From contig NZ_MLAL01000015.1 in NCBI RefSeq assembly GCF_001875665.1, positions 1 to 64,000 of the forward strand: 64,000 nt of DNA, written 5' to 3'. This DNA is from Corynebacterium sp. NML130628 (GTDB lineage: Bacteria > Actinomycetota > Actinomycetes > Mycobacteriales > Mycobacteriaceae). Below the pieces are notes generated by a model that saw nothing but the letters and a program-made list of their open reading frames with translations, was not told the DNA's origin and ran no database searches. Below are positions 42,662 to 52,462 of this stretch, in pieces. Numbering within the stretch: position 1 is the first letter of the stretch; the number at the start of each line of letters is the position of its first letter. A program made the position numbers and the translations under genes.

Positions 42662-43459
42662 ATGATTCTGGAAGAGCACCTTGCATCCTGGCCGGTGAAG
42701 CATTGCGCGGCGGCGCTCGTCGGCAAGTATGGGGAAACGTTTGGGGACCAGCACCGCGTGTTCGAGCTGGCGAGCGTGACCAAGCTACTCGCCGCGTACG
42801 GGGTGCTGCTGGCGGTGGAGGAAGGTGCCTTCGAGCTAGACACCCCGTGCGGGCCGGAGGGCTCCACGGTGCGTCACCTGCTGGCGCACGCTAGCGGCGT
42901 TGGTTTCGACAGCAGGCGTCTACAGAAGCCGGTCGGGGAGCGGCGCATTTACTCCTCGGCGGGCTACGAGATCCTCGCGGACTTTGTGGAGGAAACCACC
43001 GGCATCGCGTTTTCTGAGTACCTGCACGAGGGCGTCTTTGAGCCATTGGGGATGGACACCGCCGTGCTGGAGGGCTCCGCGGGCCACGGGGCGCGCGCGA
43101 GCGTCGCGGACCTGAGCAAGTTCGCCGCCGAACTGCTCCAGCCCACGCTGCTGCACCCGGACACCGTCGCGGAGGCGTTCCGCAACCAGTTCGAGGACCT
43201 ACGCGGGGTCGTGCCGGGCTACGGGATGCAAAAGCCATGCCCGTGGGGCCTTGGGTTTGAAATCAAGGGGGAGAAGTCCCCCCATTGGACGGGGGACACC
43301 ATGCCGGCCGACACGGTAGGCCACTTCGGAATGGCGGGAACCTATCTGTGGGTTGCGCAGGGCCAAGCCATGGTCGCACTTACCGACGAGCAGTTCGGGG
43401 AGTGGGCGAAGCCGTTGTGGCAGGAAACGAACACTGCCATCTGGAGCGCTCTGACTTAG
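42662..43459 (+). CDS. Beta-lactamase-fold serine hydrolase
   Basis: 265 aa from the ATG at 42662. TATCAT lies 6 nt upstream, so the mRNA is leaderless and the GTG at 42656 is inside the promoter gap. The catalytic SVTK near residue 38 (SxxK), YSSAGY (YxN-like position) and HFGMAGT (HxG, replacing KTG) define the class C beta-lactamase/esterase family. There is no signal peptide, so it is probably a cytosolic esterase or peptidase rather than an antibiotic-resistance enzyme or penicillin-binding protein. The substrate is unknown. Confidence 0.83.
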   Translation: MILEEHLASWPVKHCAAALVGKYGETFGDQHRVFELASVTKLLAAYGVLLAVEEGAFELDTPCGPEGSTVRHLLAHASGVGFDSRRLQKPVGERRIYSSAGYEILADFVEETTGIAFSEYLHEGVFEPLGMDTAVLEGSAGHGARASVADLSKFAAELLQPTLLHPDTVAEAFRNQFEDLRGVVPGYGMQKPCPWGLGFEIKGEKSPHWTGDTMPADTVGHFGMAGTYLWVAQGQAMVALTDEQFGEWAKPLWQETNTAIWSALT

Positions 43460-43469
43460 ACTCAGGGGC

Positions 43470-44927
43470 ATGCACGATACACACACGCCACCCCCGGAAG
43501 CGGGCCACCGCCTGCCAACGAGCCAGGTTTGGCCCCTCATGCTCGCCCTGCTCACCGCCGTTTTCGCGTTCCAGCTCAACGCCTCCATGCTGGCGCCAGC
43601 CCTAGCGACGATGGAACGCGAACTCGACGCCACCACCTCCCAGATCGGGCTGACGCAGACCGCGTTCTTTACCGCGGCGGCCCTGTTTTCCCTGTTTATG
43701 CCGCGGTGGGGAGATTTGATTGGGCGTCGAAAAGTGTTGGTGGGCATGATGGTGGTCACCGCGATTGGTTCGGTGGTTGCCGCGCTGGCGGCGAACGTCA
43801 CCATGCTGTTTATCGGGCGTGTTATTCAGGGTGTGTCGGGGCCGACGGTGGCGCTGACGTCTGTGATGCTGCGGCAAGAGGTGCGCGAAGAGAAGCAGTT
43901 CGCACTACTGATCGGTATCTTGACCTCGGTGAACGGCGGCATCGCGGGTATCGACGCCATCATGGGCGGCTGGCTCACAGCAGCCTTCGGCTTCCGCTCC
44001 CTGTTCTGGGTGATCGGCGCCTTCGCGGTCGTGGCGGTGTTCGCCGTGCACTTCGGCGTGCGTGAGACGAAGTCCGACGCCGGCTATGCCATGGACTGGA
44101 AGGGCGTGGTCCCGCTCGTCGTCGCGGTCGGCGCGATCTTGACCGCGCTGAACGAAGCAGGGGCGCTGGCCGCTGCGAACTGGTTCATGGTCATCGTCTT
44201 GCTCGCGGTCGGCGCGGCAGCGCTGGTAGTGTTCTGGCGCATCGAGTCCTCCACGGAACACCCGCTGGTCGCCCCGCACCTACTCAAGCAGCGCCGCACG
44301 TGGGCACTCTTGACGACGACCACCCTGACCATGACCGGCATCTTCGCCGTCATGAACGGTTTGGTCCCGAACCTCGCCCAGGACGAAACGTTCGGCCCGG
44401 GGATGTCAGCGGGCGTGGTGTCTTGGTGGACGCTGACCCCATACGCGCTGGCTGGCCTGGTATTCGGCCCGATCGCCGGGTTCTGCGCGGGGCGAGTGGG
44501 CTACAAGCTGATGCTGCAGATCGGCATCGCAGGCGCCTTCCTGTCGGTGGTCTTCGGTATCTATGTGGTGGGCAACCCTACGAAGGGGCTGCTGCTGGCG
44601 CTGTCGATCGCAGCCGGTATCACCTACGCGGGTATCGCAAACATCATGCTGGGTTCGCTGCAGGTGGTGCTGGCGCCGAAGACGAATCAGGGGTACCTGC
44701 CTGGTCTGAACGCGGGCGCGTTTAACCTGGGTGCGGGTATTTCCTTCACCGTGATTTTCGCGGTGGTGACCACGTTCGCCGACCAAAACGGCGGCTACCG
44801 CGCCGGCATGATCGCGGGTGCGGTGCTGCTCATCGGCGCGTTTTGTACATCCTTCCTCATTCCGCGCCCAGAGGCGCTTCCTGACACGATCGCCGCCGAA
44901 GACGCGGCACGAAAGAAGGTGCAGTAA
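43470..44927 (+). CDS. Major facilitator transporter, probable nucleoside importer
   Basis: 485 aa with 12-14 hydrophobic helices and the MFS loop motif RWGDLIGRRKV after the second helix. A TAGACT box is 7 nt before the ATG and overlaps the previous gene's stop. The nucleoside hydrolase gene begins at the base after its stop, so the two form one unit. In C. glutamicum a similar transporter-hydrolase pair (UriT-UriH) takes up and cleaves uridine. By analogy this one probably imports a nucleoside. The family also contains drug exporters, so the substrate rests on context. Confidence 0.8.
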   Translation: MHDTHTPPPEAGHRLPTSQVWPLMLALLTAVFAFQLNASMLAPALATMERELDATTSQIGLTQTAFFTAAALFSLFMPRWGDLIGRRKVLVGMMVVTAIGSVVAALAANVTMLFIGRVIQGVSGPTVALTSVMLRQEVREEKQFALLIGILTSVNGGIAGIDAIMGGWLTAAFGFRSLFWVIGAFAVVAVFAVHFGVRETKSDAGYAMDWKGVVPLVVAVGAILTALNEAGALAAANWFMVIVLLAVGAAALVVFWRIESSTEHPLVAPHLLKQRRTWALLTTTTLTMTGIFAVMNGLVPNLAQDETFGPGMSAGVVSWWTLTPYALAGLVFGPIAGFCAGRVGYKLMLQIGIAGAFLSVVFGIYVVGNPTKGLLLALSIAAGITYAGIANIMLGSLQVVLAPKTNQGYLPGLNAGAFNLGAGISFTVIFAVVTTFADQNGGYRAGMIAGAVLLIGAFCTSFLIPRPEALPDTIAAEDAARKKVQ

Positions 44928-45869
44928 ATGACAACCAAGATCATCCTCGACTGCGACCCAGGCCACGACGACGCCGTCGCCATCCTGCTCGCGGCTGGAA
45001 ACCCAAACATTGGACTCCTCGGCGTGACGACCGTCGGTGGCAACCACACGCTAGAGAAGGTCACCCGTAACGCAGCGCAGGTGCTGACCGTCGCGAAGCT
45101 GACGGACGTGCCCCTCTGCGCAGGTGCGACCCGCCCGATCCTGCGCGAGGTGGAAACCGCCGAGGGCATCCACGGCGACACCGGCATGGAGATTCACGGC
45201 TTCGAGCTGCCCGAGCCGGAAGTTGCGGTGCAGGACACGCACGGCGTGCAGTTCATCATCGACACGATCATGAACGAGCCCGCCGGGACCGTCACCCTGG
45301 TGCCGACCGGCCCGCTGACCAACATTGCGCTTGCGGCCCGGCTCGAGCCGCGCATTGTGGAGCGCGTCAAGGAAGTCGTGCTGATGGGCGGGGCCTACGG
45401 CGCCGGGAACTGGACCGCCAGCGCCGAGTTCAACATCATCGTCGACCCTGAAGCCGCCCACATCGTCTTCAATGAGCAATGGCCCGTCGTCATGGTTGGC
45501 CTTGACCTGACGCACCAGGCGTTGGCAACCAAGGACGTCGAGGAACAGTTCGTGGAGCTGGGCACGAACGTCGGCGACTTTGTGGTCGGGCTCTTCGGTG
45601 CGTTCCGCAAGAACTACCAGGACGCCCAAGGCTTCGACGATCCGCCAGTCCACGACCCGTGCTGCGTTGCTTACCTGATCGACCCAACCGTGGTGGAGAC
45701 GGTCAAAGTGCCTGTGGACGTCGAGACGCAAGGGCTGCTCACTACCGGGCGCACCGTGGCGGACTTCCGCAGCCCCGCGCCCGCTGACTGCCACACCTCC
45801 GTGGCCACGAAGCTCGACGCCGACCGCTTCTGGGCCATGGTGCTCGACGCAGTAAAGGCGCTCGGGTAG
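44928..45869 (+). CDS. Nucleoside hydrolase
   Basis: 313 aa, full length for the IunH/RihC family. The N-terminal calcium-binding signature ILDCDPGHDDAVAI holds the Asp cluster; LVPTGPLTNIALA and the late HDPCCVAYLIDP complete the active site. It cleaves the N-glycosidic bond of nucleosides to ribose and base in the cytosol. Its start directly abuts the stop of the transporter gene (TAA-ATG). A uridine- or pyrimidine-preferring enzyme like UriH is plausible from context. Base preference cannot be read from the sequence. Confidence 0.93.
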   Translation: MTTKIILDCDPGHDDAVAILLAAGNPNIGLLGVTTVGGNHTLEKVTRNAAQVLTVAKLTDVPLCAGATRPILREVETAEGIHGDTGMEIHGFELPEPEVAVQDTHGVQFIIDTIMNEPAGTVTLVPTGPLTNIALAARLEPRIVERVKEVVLMGGAYGAGNWTASAEFNIIVDPEAAHIVFNEQWPVVMVGLDLTHQALATKDVEEQFVELGTNVGDFVVGLFGAFRKNYQDAQGFDDPPVHDPCCVAYLIDPTVVETVKVPVDVETQGLLTTGRTVADFRSPAPADCHTSVATKLDADRFWAMVLDAVKALG

Positions 45870-45940
45870 TACTGCTGACCCTCAAGTAGAGCTTCAATAA
45901 ACAGGGGGATCAACCAGTCATTGAGGGTTGCCCGGTGTGG

Positions 45941-45975
45941 CTCGTGTCATGCAAAGTGAAACACGAGCACCCGGG
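45941..45975 (+). other. Hairpin after the nucleoside hydrolase gene
   Basis: GCTCGTGT (45949-45956 region) and ACACGAGC (45961-45968) form an 8-bp stem, extended by CCGG/CCGG pairing with a bulge. It lies about 75 nt past the stop. It is not followed by T residues, so it is either a weak terminator or a structured leader for the next gene. Confidence 0.35.
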
Positions 45976-46041
45976 AAACCTCGAGTGCCTCAAGAGGTCG
46001 TTGGGGAAGACGAACCTCGTCTCGCACGAAGATGCGCCCGC

Positions 46042-46080
46042 CTAGTCAGCGGACGCGGAACCGACTAGTCACCGGACGCG
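46042..46080. repeat. 16-bp direct repeats upstream of the 107-aa gene
   Basis: CTAGTCAGCGGACGCG (46042-46057) and CTAGTCACCGGACGCG (46065-46080) match at 15 of 16 positions, 23 bp apart (about two helical turns). They end 36 nt before the next ATG, where a transcription factor could bind side by side. Confidence 0.6.
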
Positions 46081-46115
46081 TGCGCCGCACTGTCACACAC
46101 AGAAGGGTCCCCACA

Positions 46116-46439
46116 ATGACAACAACACTCGTTGCCCCGCGTACGTGGCGCTCTGTCTGCGCCGCGCCTACGACCTCCGTTATGAGCATCCAGGACATGC
46201 CCGCCGCAGTGCGCATGCACGTCGAAGAACTCCTGCTCATGCTCCCGGACGCGCCAGTCAACCAGGAAGCACTCTGGGACGACGCCTGGTTCACCCGTTG
46301 GCGCTGCGACAGTTCCGGCACCTACCAGTGCCGCGAAGTCTTTCGCGCAACCCCGGACGTCACCCGTAGCTTCGCCGAGGCGCTCACCCAGCTGGCCACC
46401 GAGTACGGCTTCAGCGCCAGCGTCGAAGCGGCAGGATAA
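46116..46439 (+). CDS. Hypothetical protein, 107 aa
   Basis: 107 aa from the ATG at 46116, which has AGAAGGG about 9 nt upstream; the frame extends to 46032 without support. The product is soluble and acidic in its middle (VRMHVEELLLMLPDAP), with WDDAWFTRWRCDSSG and a helical C-terminus. No family recognised. It is preceded by two direct repeats and convergent with the HAD phosphatase gene 12 nt away. Confidence 0.6.
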   Translation: MTTTLVAPRTWRSVCAAPTTSVMSIQDMPAAVRMHVEELLLMLPDAPVNQEALWDDAWFTRWRCDSSGTYQCREVFRATPDVTRSFAEALTQLATEYGFSASVEAAG

Positions 46440-46451
46440 AGCAGGGTAGGG

Positions 46452-47246
46452 CTAGCTGTAGGCGCCGTCGCCGAATGGATCGGTAATGACGTCCACAAGC
46501 TGGGCGACGGAATCGATCACCTTTGTTGGCCTGTACGGGTAGCGGGTGATCTCGGCGTCGTCCGAAATTCCGGTGCGGACCAGCAGCGTCCGCATGCCAG
46601 CCTCCAGGCCGGACTTCACGTCCGTATCCATCCGGTCACCAATCATCACCGTGTGCTCCGAGTGCGCGCCGATATTGTTCAGCGCCGAGCGCATCATCAC
46701 CGGATTCGGTTTGCCCACGTAGTACGGTTCCATCCCAGTCACCGACGTAATCATCGCCGCCACCGCGCCCGTCGCTGGCAGAATTCCATTCGGGCCCGGG
46801 CCCGTCAGATCCGGGTTTGTGCCGATGAACCGCGCGCCCTTGAGAATCAGGTTGCAGGCCGTCGTGATCGCCTCAAACGAATAGGTGCGCGTCTCGCCCA
46901 ACACCACAAAGTCGGGGTCCTGGTCGGTCAAGATCCACCCGGCCTCGTGCAGCGCCGTGGTCATCCCGGCCTCACCAATCACGTACGCTGAGCCCTCGCC
47001 GACCTGCTGCGACAGGAACGTTGCCGTCGCAGTCGCGGACGTCCAAATCCGTTCCGGCTCAATCTGCAATCCCATCCGGACCAGCTTCGCTGACAGGTCC
47101 CGCGGGGTTTGCATCGAGTTGTTCGTCAGCACCATAAACGGAATCGATTCCTCGTGCAGGCGCTGAATGAAGGCGTCTGCGCCGGAAATCATCTGCCCTT
47201 CCTTGTGCAGCACGCCGTCCATGTCGGTGAGATAGGAAATAGTCAC
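46452..47246 (-). CDS. HAD-IIA family phosphatase (NagD-like)
   Basis: 264 aa from a GTG at 47246 with AAAGGAG 6 nt upstream; the longer frame to 47375 lies over the acyl carrier protein gene. The catalytic YLTDMDGVLHKEG, LTNNSMQT and VMIGDRMDTDVKSGLEAGM motifs with a C2 cap are typical of NagD-type HAD phosphatases, which remove phosphate from sugar phosphates and nucleotides. In this sub-lineage one catalytic aspartate begins the DMDG motif. It is coupled to the acyl carrier protein gene, whose stop is 1 nt upstream. The substrate is unknown. Confidence 0.88.
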   Translation of the reverse strand: MTISYLTDMDGVLHKEGQMISGADAFIQRLHEESIPFMVLTNNSMQTPRDLSAKLVRMGLQIEPERIWTSATATATFLSQQVGEGSAYVIGEAGMTTALHEAGWILTDQDPDFVVLGETRTYSFEAITTACNLILKGARFIGTNPDLTGPGPNGILPATGAVAAMITSVTGMEPYYVGKPNPVMMRSALNNIGAHSEHTVMIGDRMDTDVKSGLEAGMRTLLVRTGISDDAEITRYPYRPTKVIDSVAQLVDVITDPFGDGAYS

Positions 47247-47247
47247 G

Positions 47248-47571
47248 CTACGCTCCTTTGTAGTCTTCGTGCCCTTCAATGTAGGCGCACAGCTCACCCA
47301 GCGTCGAGTGCTGCCGGTAGGTGTCCTCGTCAATCGGTACGCCCAGCTCTTGCTCGATGCGTACCGCAAGCTCAATACGATCTAACGACGCCACCCCGGC
47401 CCCATCCAGTGTCGTCTCCCGATCCAGGCCCTCAGTGTCCTCACCGGTCACACGTTCAACGAGATGCGTGAGCTGAGCGAACGTGGAGGCATCCTCGGTG
47501 TTCGCGGTGGGGTCGGAGGGGGCGTCGTCAAGCTTGAGGGCGCTTAAATCTAAGCGTTGTGAGAGTTCCAT
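47248..47571 (-). CDS. Acyl carrier protein
   Basis: 107 aa from the ATG at 47571; TATTAT lies 6 nt upstream (leaderless). The carrier fold is visible: TTLDGAGVASLDRIELAVRIE, where the serine of ASLD would carry phosphopantetheine, then LGVPIDEDTY and a last helix. The usual DSL is ASL here. An N-terminal extension of about 30 residues is unusual. Corynebacteria make fatty acids with type I synthases that contain their own carrier domain, so a free carrier points to a special role such as lipid modification or envelope synthesis. It is in one unit with the HAD phosphatase and divergent from an alpha/beta hydrolase. Confidence 0.83.
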   Translation of the reverse strand: MELSQRLDLSALKLDDAPSDPTANTEDASTFAQLTHLVERVTGEDTEGLDRETTLDGAGVASLDRIELAVRIEQELGVPIDEDTYRQHSTLGELCAYIEGHEDYKGA

Positions 47572-47593
47572 ACCCACATAATAAGGTGGAAGC
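47572..47593. promoter_or_regulatory. 22-bp divergent promoter between ACP and hydrolase genes
   Basis: Only 22 bp separate the two start codons. ATAATA at 47578-47583 reads TATTAT on the minus strand, placed 6 nt before the ACP start. On the plus strand AAGGTGG before the hydrolase ATG is a ribosome binding site. Each promoter must extend into the other gene, so transcription of the two probably interferes. Confidence 0.6.
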
Positions 47594-48595
47594 ATGTTGC
47601 AAACAGTTGCCTACCTCCGATCGCTGACGCCGAAAGCGCGCCGGCAGCTCGTGGAAACCCGCGAACTGCTGCACACCGGCGACGGCGAATACGGGCTCAA
47701 ACCCGACCGCGAGGGCGTCCTCGAAGTCGACGCCGGGGGAGAGAACATCAACATCCACTGGTACGAGCTCGGCCCCGACGACCCAGATGCCGTCACCGTC
47801 GTCTACGTCCACGGCTTCAACATCGCCGCCGAAGAATTCTTCCTGCAAACTGAAGACATCGCAGGCCACGGGGTGCGCCAACTGCTACTTGACCTGCGCG
47901 GGCACGGGCAGACCGGCAAAGTCGACCCCGAACTTTTAACTATCGACGCCGCCGCCGACGACGTCGCCGCCGTCATGCGCGAACGCAACGTGCGCGGACC
48001 CGCTATCGTGGTCGGGCACTCGCTCGGCGGGCCGATTTCCCTGTCGATGATGCGACGCTACCACCACGAGTTCAACCTGGCAGGCTCGGTGCAGATCTCC
48101 AGCGCGGTCGAACCGTTTACCGTGCAAGGCCTGCCGCAGATCCTCGCCGGACCGATCGGGCGCTTCATCGAAGGTGTCGTCGCCGTGACTCCGCACTTCG
48201 CGGAAGGTGTGCGCCAAGTCCTCACCGACATGCTCACCCCGATTCTCGCGCTCGGGTTTTACTTCCGCCCCATGAGCTACCAGCTCGTGCAATTCCACGC
48301 AGCAATGATCCGCGAAACACCGCTGGAAACTTACGCCGGCTACTTCGAGGACCTGCTGCACCACTCGGAACTCGACGCCGGCGAAGTGCTTGCCACCATC
48401 CCCGGCTACATCCTCGTCGGCGACCACGACGCCGTTACCCCCGTCTCCCAAAGCGCGAAACTCCACGAGATCTGGCCGCGCGCCTACATGCAGGTGCTGC
48501 CCGAAAGTGGGCACATGCCGCCTATCGACGCCCCCGGCGCCGTCAGCACCGCCATCAACCGACTCATCCAACGCATTACCGAAGACGTGAAATAA
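47594..48595 (+). CDS. Alpha/beta hydrolase
   Basis: 333 aa. YVHGFNIAAEEF (oxyanion region), the nucleophile elbow VVGHSLGGPIS, the acid in YILVGDHDAVTP and the histidine in ESGHMPPID form a complete catalytic triad. Without a signal peptide it is cytosolic, perhaps membrane-associated through the long helical lid (about 165-240). The divergent partner is an acyl carrier protein, so an acyl thioester or lipid ester is a reasonable but unproven substrate. The following gene for a surface protein begins 3 nt after its stop. Confidence 0.87.
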   Translation: MLQTVAYLRSLTPKARRQLVETRELLHTGDGEYGLKPDREGVLEVDAGGENINIHWYELGPDDPDAVTVVYVHGFNIAAEEFFLQTEDIAGHGVRQLLLDLRGHGQTGKVDPELLTIDAAADDVAAVMRERNVRGPAIVVGHSLGGPISLSMMRRYHHEFNLAGSVQISSAVEPFTVQGLPQILAGPIGRFIEGVVAVTPHFAEGVRQVLTDMLTPILALGFYFRPMSYQLVQFHAAMIRETPLETYAGYFEDLLHHSELDAGEVLATIPGYILVGDHDAVTPVSQSAKLHEIWPRAYMQVLPESGHMPPIDAPGAVSTAINRLIQRITEDVK

Positions 48596-48598
48596 CCC

Positions 48599-49510
48599 GT
48601 GCATTACACACTGCTTGCCGCCGGCGTTGCCGCCACCTACGCCATCGCCGCCGCACCACACGCAACCGCTGCGCCTACAGACGCCGAGAAATACCAGCCC
48701 AGCTTCCAAACCGAAGCGCGCTACCTGCCGCTGGTCGAAGGCCAGCTCTACACCGAAATGACACGCTTCGCACCAACCGGGGCCCCAGCCGGGACGACCT
48801 TCCGCGTCATGGGGCAAGAAGAAGAGGAAGGCGAGCCAGTCGTCGCCAGCATCGACGATACAGACCACAGCACGCTAATGGCCCGGCTCCGGTTCCTCAA
48901 CTGCGACCAGGTCGAAGCCGGGCAGCTGTACGGCAAACACTGCCGCACCGTCCAGCGTGGTGAAAACACACGCGACGTCTACATCGAGGTGACCTACCCG
49001 GACGGCTCCTCGGAAGACATCCGCACCAAGGTTTCGCTCATTGCCGACCAACGCCTCATCTACGAGCCCGTCTACAAACCAGTCGAGGTCACCCACGGCG
49101 CATCGTTCACCGCGACCCCGTTTAACCTTCGTGAACGCGTCGAACTCCCAACCGACGCGAAGTTCGAGCTCATCGACCCACCTACCGGCTGGGGCCTCAC
49201 CATCGACCCCGTCACCGGCACCGTCACTGGCACCGCCACCGACGCCGCCCAAGCAGCCGAAGCCGTTACCGTCCGCGCCACCTTTAAAGACGGCACCTCC
49301 CGCACCGCTGGCCTCCAACTCAGGCACGATGGACCCAACCCGCCAGCGCCGACGCAACCACAAACACCCCCAGCGGACTCGAACGGCTCCTCGGGTTCGA
49401 GGGCGCTCATCATCACGCTAGGGGTGCTGTCAACGCTCGCGGTGGTCGGGGCGATGTTCGCAGCGTTTGCGGCGAACTTTCCGGCGCTCGCCCCGTACCT
49501 CCCGCGCTAG
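48599..49510 (+). CDS. Surface protein with Rib-like and Ig-like domains, C-terminal anchor
   Basis: 303 aa, GTG start. Signal peptide 1-25 (ending ATAAP). Residues about 40-165 include VYIEVTYPDGSSEDI, the core of Rib/alpha-type repeats. Residues about 165-240 read as a putative Ig/cadherin-like domain (FELIDPPTGWGLTIDPVTG, TGTATDAA). A Pro-rich stretch and a membrane helix at about 272-297 end the protein. There is no LPxTG sorting signal, so it stays membrane-bound. It follows the hydrolase gene closely. Probably an adhesin-like or wall-structural protein; partner unknown. Confidence 0.8.
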   Translation: MHYTLLAAGVAATYAIAAAPHATAAPTDAEKYQPSFQTEARYLPLVEGQLYTEMTRFAPTGAPAGTTFRVMGQEEEEGEPVVASIDDTDHSTLMARLRFLNCDQVEAGQLYGKHCRTVQRGENTRDVYIEVTYPDGSSEDIRTKVSLIADQRLIYEPVYKPVEVTHGASFTATPFNLRERVELPTDAKFELIDPPTGWGLTIDPVTGTVTGTATDAAQAAEAVTVRATFKDGTSRTAGLQLRHDGPNPPAPTQPQTPPADSNGSSGSRALIITLGVLSTLAVVGAMFAAFAANFPALAPYLPR

Positions 49511-49513
49511 CCC

Positions 49514-52240
49514 TTAGGCTTCGGTTGGGTCGTCAATCTTCAGGTCCTTCGCGGCCTGCGCGGCAACATCCATCTCGATCTTGCCGTCGTTCGCAAGACC
49601 CATCAGCGCTGCAACCACCATCGACTCCGCGTCAATGTTGAAGTAGCGGCGCGCCGACTCACGCGTATCCGAGAAGCCGAACCCATCGGCGCCGAGCACC
49701 AGGTACTGGCCAGGCACGTACGGGCGGATCTGCTCCTGCAGGTCCGTGGCGAAGTCGGACGTCGCAATGTATGGGCCTTCCGTCTGCTTGAGCTGATGGG
49801 TCACGAACGCCTCGCCGACGTCCTCACCCGGGTGTAGCAGCTGCTCCTTGGCCACACGCGCACCGTCGCGAGCACACTCCACCCAGGACGTCACCGAGTA
49901 CACAGAAGCACCCACGTTGTAGTCCTCTTGCAGGATCTTCTGCGCGCGAAGCGCCTGCTGCATACCAATACCGGAGGCCAGCAGCGACACGTTGTGCTCG
50001 TGCTTCTCGCCTTCGTCGAATAGGTAGATGCCCTTGTGCAGGCCCTCAACGTCGAGGTTTTCCGGGCGTGTCGGCTGGTGCGTCGGCTCGTTGTACACCG
50101 TGATGTAGTACATTACGTCCTCGCCGTGGCCGTCGCCGTACATGCGCTCAATGCCCTTGGAAATCAGGTACGGCATCTCGTACGCAAAGGCAGGATCGTA
50201 GGTGACCACTGCCGGATTTGTCGACGCCAAAATCGGCGAATGACCATCCATATGCTGCAAGCCTTCACCAAACAGGGTGGTGCGTCCCGCTGTCGCACCG
50301 ATGATGAAGCCGCGCGTCATCTGGTCGCCAGCAGCCCAGAAGTTATCGCCCGTGCGCTGGAAACCGAACATCGAGTAGAAGATGTACATCGGGATCATCG
50401 GCTCGCCGTGCGTCGCATAGGACGTACCGGCCGCGATGAAGGACGCCGAGGAACCGTCCTCGTTGATGCCCTCGTGCAGGAGCTGACCGTCCGTGGCCTC
50501 GCGGTAGGACAGCTGCAAGTCGTAGTCCACCGGGACATAGTTCTGGCCATGCGGGTTGTAAATCTTCAAGGTAGGGAACCAGGAGTCCAAACCGAACGTG
50601 CGCGCCTCATCCGGAATGATCGGCACAATTCGCTTCCCGATCTCCTTATCACGCATCAACGCCTTAAACGTGCGCACCAGCGCCATCGTCGTGGCGACTT
50701 CCTGCTTGCCCGAATCCTTGAACATAGCCTTGTAGGCCTTCTCAAAGTCCTGCTGCTGTTCCAACGGCGTGAACTTCACACGCCGCTCCGGCAAGAACCC
50801 GCCGAGCTCCTCGCGGCGCTCCTTCAGGTACTTGATCTCCGGTGCGTCCTCGCCCGGGTGGTAGTACGGCGGCAGGTACGGATCCTTCTCCAGCTCCTCG
50901 TCACTAATTGGCACTTCCTGCTTATCGCGGAAACGCTTCAGATCCTCCAGCGTGAGGTTCTTCATCTGGTGCGTCGCGTTGCGCCCCTCAAAGTTGTGCC
51001 CCAGGCCGTAACCCTTAATCGTGTGCGCCAAAATGACCGTCGGCTTGCCCTTGGTCTCCAACGCGCGCTTGTAAGCAGCGTAGATCTTGCGGTAGTCGTG
51101 GCCACCGCGGCGCAGCGCCCACAGCTCCTCATCCGACATGTCCTCGACAAGCTTCATTGTCCGCTCGTCGCGGCCGAAGAAGTGCTCACGCACGAACGCA
51201 CCGTCATTAGCCTTAAACGTCTGGTAATCACCATCCGCGGTGGTGTTCATGACGTGGACCAGCGCGCCGTCCTTATCCTTCTCCAGCAGCTCATCCCACT
51301 CGCGGCCCCAGATCACCTTGATCACATTCCAACCCGCGCCAATGAAGAACGCCTCAAGTTCCTGAATGATCTGGCCATTGCCGCGGACGGGGCCGTCGAG
51401 ACGCTGCAAGTTGCAGTTGACCACAAAGGTCAAGTTATCCAGTCCGTAGAGCGCCGCCATATGCAGCAAGCCACGCGACTCCGGCTCGTCCATCTCACCG
51501 TCGCCGAGGAACGCCCACACGTGCTGCTGATCCGTGTCCTTAATGCCACGATCTTGCAAGTACTTGTTAAAACGCGCCTGGTAAATCGCGTTCATTGGCC
51601 CCAAACCCATCGAGACCGTAGGGAACTCCCAGAACTTCTTCATACCGTGCGGGTGCGGGTACGAAGGCAGACCACCCTGCGGGCGCGAATGCTCCTGACG
51701 GAAACCATCCAGATCATCCTCAGTCAGACGACCCTCCAGGAACGCACGCGCGTACATACCAGGGGAGGCATGACCCTGGTAGAAAATCTGGTCGCCGCCC
51801 TGCTCGGCGTCCTTGCCGTGGAAGAAGTGGTTAAACCCAACCTCATACAACGCGGCCGCCGACGCATACGACGAAATGTGGCCACCAACCTTCACACCCG
51901 GACGCTGCGCCCGGTGAACCATGATCGCCGCGTTCCAACGCATCCAACGGCGGTAGCGCTTCTCAATCTGTTCATCACCTGGGAACTCCGGCTCCATCTT
52001 CGTCGGAATCGTGTTCACGAAATCCGTCGACGACAACGCCGGCAAATCCACCCGCTTCGCCGACGCCCGCTCCAACAGACGCAGCATCAAAAATCGAGCA
52101 CGCTCCGGCGTGGACTGGTCCAGAATCCCATCAAATGAATCAATCCATTCTTGGGTCTCTTCCGGGTCCGTATCGTGCAGATACGAAGCGACACCCTCGC
52201 GAATCAACGGGATGTTGGAGTCATTATTGTGTTCAGCCAA
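49514..52240 (-). CDS. aceE: Pyruvate dehydrogenase E1 component, homodimeric
   Basis: 908 aa, near the usual 890-920. TTG start with a strong GAGGAGG site. The thiamine-diphosphate motif [12 protein letters not shown]...[15 protein letters not shown] near residue 245-285 and the transketolase-like middle and C-terminal domains are intact. It decarboxylates pyruvate and passes the acetyl group to lipoyl E2, feeding the TCA cycle. In corynebacteria it works in a mixed complex with E2 and 2-oxoglutarate dehydrogenase. It is divergent from the DUF3052 gene. No E2 or E3 genes are adjacent, which is normal for this group. Confidence 0.97.
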   Translation of the reverse strand: MAEHNNDSNIPLIREGVASYLHDTDPEETQEWIDSFDGILDQSTPERARFLMLRLLERASAKRVDLPALSSTDFVNTIPTKMEPEFPGDEQIEKRYRRWMRWNAAIMVHRAQRPGVKVGGHISSYASAAALYEVGFNHFFHGKDAEQGGDQIFYQGHASPGMYARAFLEGRLTEDDLDGFRQEHSRPQGGLPSYPHPHGMKKFWEFPTVSMGLGPMNAIYQARFNKYLQDRGIKDTDQQHVWAFLGDGEMDEPESRGLLHMAALYGLDNLTFVVNCNLQRLDGPVRGNGQIIQELEAFFIGAGWNVIKVIWGREWDELLEKDKDGALVHVMNTTADGDYQTFKANDGAFVREHFFGRDERTMKLVEDMSDEELWALRRGGHDYRKIYAAYKRALETKGKPTVILAHTIKGYGLGHNFEGRNATHQMKNLTLEDLKRFRDKQEVPISDEELEKDPYLPPYYHPGEDAPEIKYLKERREELGGFLPERRVKFTPLEQQQDFEKAYKAMFKDSGKQEVATTMALVRTFKALMRDKEIGKRIVPIIPDEARTFGLDSWFPTLKIYNPHGQNYVPVDYDLQLSYREATDGQLLHEGINEDGSSASFIAAGTSYATHGEPMIPMYIFYSMFGFQRTGDNFWAAGDQMTRGFIIGATAGRTTLFGEGLQHMDGHSPILASTNPAVVTYDPAFAYEMPYLISKGIERMYGDGHGEDVMYYITVYNEPTHQPTRPENLDVEGLHKGIYLFDEGEKHEHNVSLLASGIGMQQALRAQKILQEDYNVGASVYSVTSWVECARDGARVAKEQLLHPGEDVGEAFVTHQLKQTEGPYIATSDFATDLQEQIRPYVPGQYLVLGADGFGFSDTRESARRYFNIDAESMVVAALMGLANDGKIEMDVAAQAAKDLKIDDPTEA

Positions 52241-52462
52241 GGAACGTCCTCCTCACGTTTCGGGCCTGCAACCAGTGACAGCACAGGCGGGAATGAAAAC
52301 CTGCACAACAGGATACGTGGTTTCAACCGATTGCGTCGGGCGTCACAAAACTCGAGGGCACCCGAAAGTTGGCGTATTTTGTCCGGTAATGTGTAACCCG
52401 CAGATGTAAACTAAACGGCATATTTGCATACAACACTCATCTCATTGGGAGGAATAAGAACG

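Noticed and set aside
50036-52138. 700-codon open frame antisense to aceE
   Set aside because: Long antisense frames are common opposite high-GC genes with biased codons. The translation is Arg/His/Leu-rich low complexity and aceE is unmistakable.
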